A stretch of DNA of 64,000 nucleotides from NCBI GenBank assembly GCA_032622095.1, contig CP136064.1, positions 254,450,484-254,514,483 of the forward strand, in the 5' to 3' direction. The notes under the pieces were generated by a model. The model was not told the DNA's origin, made no database searches, and worked only from the letters and a program-made list of their open reading frames with translations. The DNA comes from Siphonodentalium dalli. Lineage: Eukaryota; Mollusca; Scaphopoda; Gadilida; Siphonodentaliidae. Below, in pieces: positions 53,401 to 59,400 of the stretch. Position numbers and translations under genes: made by a program. Position 1 is the stretch's first letter. Each line of letters opens with the position of its first letter.

Positions 53401-56400
53401 CCATCTATAGATACTTAATTGTGGATATCGTTTTCCATCTATATATACTTAATTGTGGATATCATTGTCCATCTATAGATACTTAATTGTGGATATAATT
53501 TACCATCTATAGATAATTAATTGTGGATATCATTTACCATCTATAGACAATTAATTGTGGATATCATTCCCATCTATAGATACTTAATTGTGGATATCAT
53601 TTACCATCTATAGATACTTAATTGTGGATGTCATTTACCATCTATATATACTTAATTGTGGATATCATTTACCATCTATAGATACTTAATTGTGGATATA
53701 ATTTACCATGTATAGATACTTAATTGTGGATATCATTTACCATCTATAGATACTTAACTGTGGATATCATTTCCCATCTATAGATACTTAATTGTGGATA
53801 TCATTTACCATCTATATATACTTAATTGTGGATATCATTTACCATCTATAGATACTTAATTGTGGATATCATTTACCATCTATATATACTTAATTGTGGA
53901 TATAATTTACCATATATAGATACTTAATTGTGGATATCATTTACCATCTATAGATACTTAATTGTGGATATCATTTGCCATGTATATATACTTAATTTCG
54001 GATATTATTTACCATCTATAGATACTTAATTACATACGCCCATCGAGCCCACCATTACGTTATATAAATGTTAATATTGAACTGACCACGGAATAATGGA
54101 GATATTCAGAACTGAAGAAAAAAAATTGAAGAGTGTTTTTTAAAGAGTGCTTTTTTCTCGAAGAAGTGAATATAAAGAATGAACCCAAATCTCCGCCAAG
54201 CCCACCCATCCAACAGATGAATTTGGCCTACACGCTGCCAAAGTTGGTCATATTGTGGTGTTGTATATTGATTCAGAGCTCTCCGTTATCTCGTCTAAAA
54301 TAAGTCCCATATTGCCATCGTTGGTTATGAACATTCAGATAATGTGTCCGTAATATGTCTTACTATATGTCTTACCATGCGTCTTACTATATAAATAAAG
54401 CCATCTGTTTAAATTTTACACTTAATCAACACCTGTTGATTAAACGTGTCTACTGTTGATTAAACTTCGCAGAGTCGATTAAACTTTCTCCATACAATTT
54501 GATCGGAAAAGTGTTTATCCATCGCATTGTAAAGATCGTGGCGTAAACTTCGCAGAGTGGATTAAAGACTCTCTATACAATTTGGGCCGAAAAGTGTTTA
54601 TCCATCGCATTGTAAAGATCGTGGCATAAACAAAATATACGCATATTGTTTCTGAATAACAAATTTAATCCACTCGTGGGATTGGCGACTTAATCGTTAA
54701 TCGCCAGTCCCACTCGTGGATTAAATTTGTTATTCATAAACGCTATGCGTATATTCTATATATAACGTAAGGGTGGCGTATACGGTAAATAATTAAGTAT
54801 ACATAGATGGTAAGCAATGATCGTCATTAAGTATCTGATAATCCTACGCAGATCGGATGTTACAACAGACAGCTCTGCCTGGCATTAGTTTATGTCTACG
54901 TCCAATGGACAAGACGTGGTGCATATTGTTGTGGATTCAACAGTGGTGACCCCTTTACCTACAAATGTGGGTCATGCAAAACTAAGTTACACGTATATGA
55001 ATTTGTTCGAATAGCTGATACATTTGCAAATAGTCAGTATCTCTGAATCAGAAACAGAATCCGAATCCGAACGGGAATCATGTTTATTACCACATAAAGT
55101 CAACTAAGCGCAGTTTCCTCCAAACAAACAATGGCGATTAAATTTATTACACTATAACACATAAATGTGCAAGGAGAATAAATGTGACAAAATGTTATTA
55201 TTATTTTTTAGCACTAAATACATCAAATTTGTATTTGCTATTTACATGTATGTTGCTCGATAAAGCGATCGCCATACTCCGTGAGTCGGGAGATTGAAAC
55301 ACATAATTGCATTCGATGAACATTCATATAATTATAGTACTGTACTTACGGTCCGAGCCCATCGATATATGTCAGCACCTCATTTTGAGAACATGTTGAA
55401 AACTTCCAGAGATTGAGTATTTTGTCGCTGCGAACGGTAATTAATGATGACGCCATTATGTATTTATCCGCCGCACTACACGTGTTTGCACCCGTGCCAT
55501 CATGAGGCAAACTCAAACTACAATACAGAAGAAAGGAAATAATTTGCCTCACAAGTGTCGATATCCCCTGTTAATATGTGTTGCGTTATGTTTCAGTGTG
55601 TAGTATTGTCCATACTCGTATAAATGGCAATATGTTTGCAATGAGTGTAGCTATTGTTTTTTTCTCTACAAGTGTATCTATTTATACTTGTGGAGATTAG
55701 AGCCTTACAATAATTTATGGAACTTGAACATCATCCAAATTTTAATGATGTTCAAGTTCTCGGTTTCAAAACGGTTTTAAAAAAAACAAACAAACCGTTT
55801 AAAAAACCGAGAATTTGGATGATATTCAAGTTCCACAATTTAAGGCTCCCATCTTTACAAGTTAAAATAGAAATTGTTGAAGACATATAAGACTCAATGA
55901 AGTGGGGCCTCGGTGGCTCAGTCAGTTAGGAGTACAACTCTATGTCGTCTCGCCCTCCAACGGTGGCCACGAGTTCTCAAATCCAGAATATGAAAATCCT
56001 TGCTTTTTGATGACAATGGAGGGTTAAAACACTCAACAACCTCTACGCAGCATAATCACGGTATTTGTAATGTTATAGTATTACCAGAATCCCAACTCAC
56101 AACATTCTACGTCAACACCCGACATCAATTGCAGCACCCACCTGTGTCCGAGTTCATGCGCAACAACAATTTCCACTTGGAAGTTTATTTGTTCTTCGAT
56201 GATCGACTGACTGGCAGGTTTGCACGTGGTGCCAAGATATGCCAGGCCTGCAAACGACAAAAAAAGTATGTGCTACATTTTGTCAATCTCATGGAAGTAC
56301 AGAACTGAGCGGTGTCCATCTATCCACCCGTTAGCCTGGATGACCGTCCATCTATTTACCATTCGTCTGTTGTATTTAGTGAAGCACAATAAGGATCTCA

Positions 56401-59400
56401 ACTGATAAACTAAATAAGTTGAGGATAATGAGAATATTGACGGACGTCCCATACTTCTCTTTTGCCGCAGATATATTACAACATATCCTTGCACAATTAC
56501 GCACATAATCGACCTATACAGTAAAATATGTACATAACCTAATGTGATCATTTGATTATGAAATAAGCACATAATTGCGTCATGTCCGTTATTTCGTTGT
56601 ATGATCTTCTGGAGTTGTTCATAATATAAGTATATAAGATGCATCACTCTTGTCGTTTCGACCTTGAAATGTTAACTGCGCTACAGTTATTCCAAACTGA
56701 CGGAGTGGTGTCAAGTCTCAGGTCAGAAGCAGGTAGTAACAATTATCTGATGCATGGACTACCCAGCACTGACTCATTATCATAAGTTACTGGTTGAAGA
56801 TATATGCCCCAGATGGCTGACAATAATAAGATAGAAAATTTAAACATAACAGCAAATCTAACTGGGAAAACAACATTATGCATAAGCAATAAAGAAATGT
56901 GTATGCCACAGATAGGGAAATGGCTAATATAAGCATTATACTTTCTGCCAAATCCCATGGTCTAACATAATTATCTTTATATATTATACAATTAGTGTTA
57001 ATTCGTGTGCATGATTTAGAGAACTGAATTACATCAAACAGAATTTAGTGTAACACAAATAGGTTATGTAAATATTGTTGATATAACTGAATATATCAGT
57101 GTAGAATGTCATAACCCATTTTATAACATCAGGGCCGAATTAAAACAAATAACATTGTTCGTTGAAACTCCATTCGTGAGAGTCAAAAGCTTTATCAAAA
57201 CTTAGTAATGTCCTAACACCTAGGGTGTGTGCCCTTACATTTATTTACTAAATCAATTATAAATATATTGCTTCAACTATGCACCAATCGGAAAGAAATG
57301 ATAAATGTGTATCTGAAATTAACTTTGGAAAAAAATTCATCAACACGGTTTGCAATCACATCATATGTTGTATATGCATCCACTTTAAAGTGATGTGAAA
57401 TACTCCGACAGGAAATATCAAATAGTAATGGAGAATAATCTTGTTCACAGTAGTTATTTAAAAAAATATTAATCCAATTTTCCGTCTAATATGGTCTTCT
57501 GTGTGATGTTTGCATAACCATACATATGGCATTCCACATTTGCCAAGCATGCTCTGAATAGACCTTATCCATGATAGTTTGTAAGATTCGTACGCTGAAC
57601 GCTGATAACACAGTTTATACATTTGAGCTAAAAAGTGATGACCCATCTGCTTACTCAAATACATATTATTGTCTTTTTTCGGATGCGTGAAATCGGTAAG
57701 TTAGTACTTAGACGGTATGCCAACTTGAGGAATGTAGCATTCTACTACCATCACCGAAAAGGTTTTTGATTAGAGATGCACATTCTGAGGTCGCAACTCG
57801 TAATGTTTGTCAAGAAGATTTCATTTTTCAATCGCAACCGAGAAAGTGGGATGATAGTCGATCAGAAGATTTCGTAAGGAATATTGATACTGACACAATT
57901 GATAAACTGTCTGAATGAATTCGAATGATTAAAGATGCCCCAGATAGAACCAATGATATCTTCAGTTATAATTAATTAATTAATGAATAGTAAGTTATCA
58001 TACTGGTGATAGGCCGGCACGGATTTGGGAAAAAACTTATGTTGACCATGCATGAACGCGGATGGGCCCTGGAAATATTTGTCTTTGTTCGCATGTGTTA
58101 GCACCTGGTGCATATCGTAGGGATTTACGATTGTCTCGGCCCCGAAAATTCAATATTATTGAAATTTTGAGAGAACAATCAGGGGGGAGTCTGCAAACAA
58201 ATTCCGTAAATAGGGCCGGGGTGGGTGGGTGGTCCAGAGGCCGAAAAAATCGTGCTTGTAAATTTTTTCCAAAATGGGTTTTTTTCAAACAATTTACAAG
58301 TACTGATCATGTAATGTTGTTTGTAAGCATGTTAGTACCATGCTTGTTGGTATAGGGCTATATAGGCAGCTATAGTGACTCTTTAGCCTCAGATTTATCA
58401 AAATTCTGGATTTCACAGGATCCCGGCCCACTTCACAGTGGACCACCGTAATAGCGTTCAGGAAACTCATGATCAACGGAAGAAATATTTAGTAACAAAA
58501 TTAATATATTACCTGAATAAAAGTAACAAAACAAAAAAACTGTATCACAAATTGGATACTACATGGTGAATACTCAATGATGACTAGATATCATTAACCT
58601 GATTGTTGCATAACATGAAATTGAAAAGGGTATCTCATAAATTTATAATATCGGGGGGTATAATAACCATATATATATGTGTATACCTGACCAAAAACAA
58701 TTCCCCCCCATTCCACCCCGGTGGATAAAACTAAAGAGTTCTTTGGTCGTGCACAAATAATTGTGGAACCCCCTGCCCTGTTTACCACTATTTACACTGG
58801 CCAGTGTTCTCTGTCAGACACAACACACTCGATATATTAAGACTATAATGGGGTCTAGGGCGATTTGTGACATATAGTGTACCTACACAATGCTTTATTA
58901 TTGTTGTTAGAAACTGAAAACACCAGGAAATACAGTTTATTTTTCGTTTTTCTGATCTGTGTTTAACAATTAAGCATGTTATTGCTTGAGTTTTAATGGT
59001 ACACAGCAAGAGTTTGCACCAAAAAAGGATAGTGGAATGGGATTGAAAGGCAGTTAACACAGTTATTGAAGAACGGCTAAAAAAACTCTGAAATTTTGAT
59101 AAAAACATGAGAAAGGGGGGTGGGTCCCCAAATTTTGAAGGAAAACAATATTTTTTTACACAAATGGGGTGGTGGGTCCATCGGGGTCGGGAAAAAACTT
59201 TTTGGGTCCTATATGTGCAATTATTTTCCAGACTACCCCCCTGGAACAATCTCCACTTTTAAGATTTTGATCACAGTGACAACACATAATTAACCCTTTA
59301 ACCAACAAAACGGCCAAATAAATCTTCAACAGCCTAAAATATCTTCAGTATGTCTCAATAACACCATACAAATATGATATCATTGGAACCGGTTCATTGA

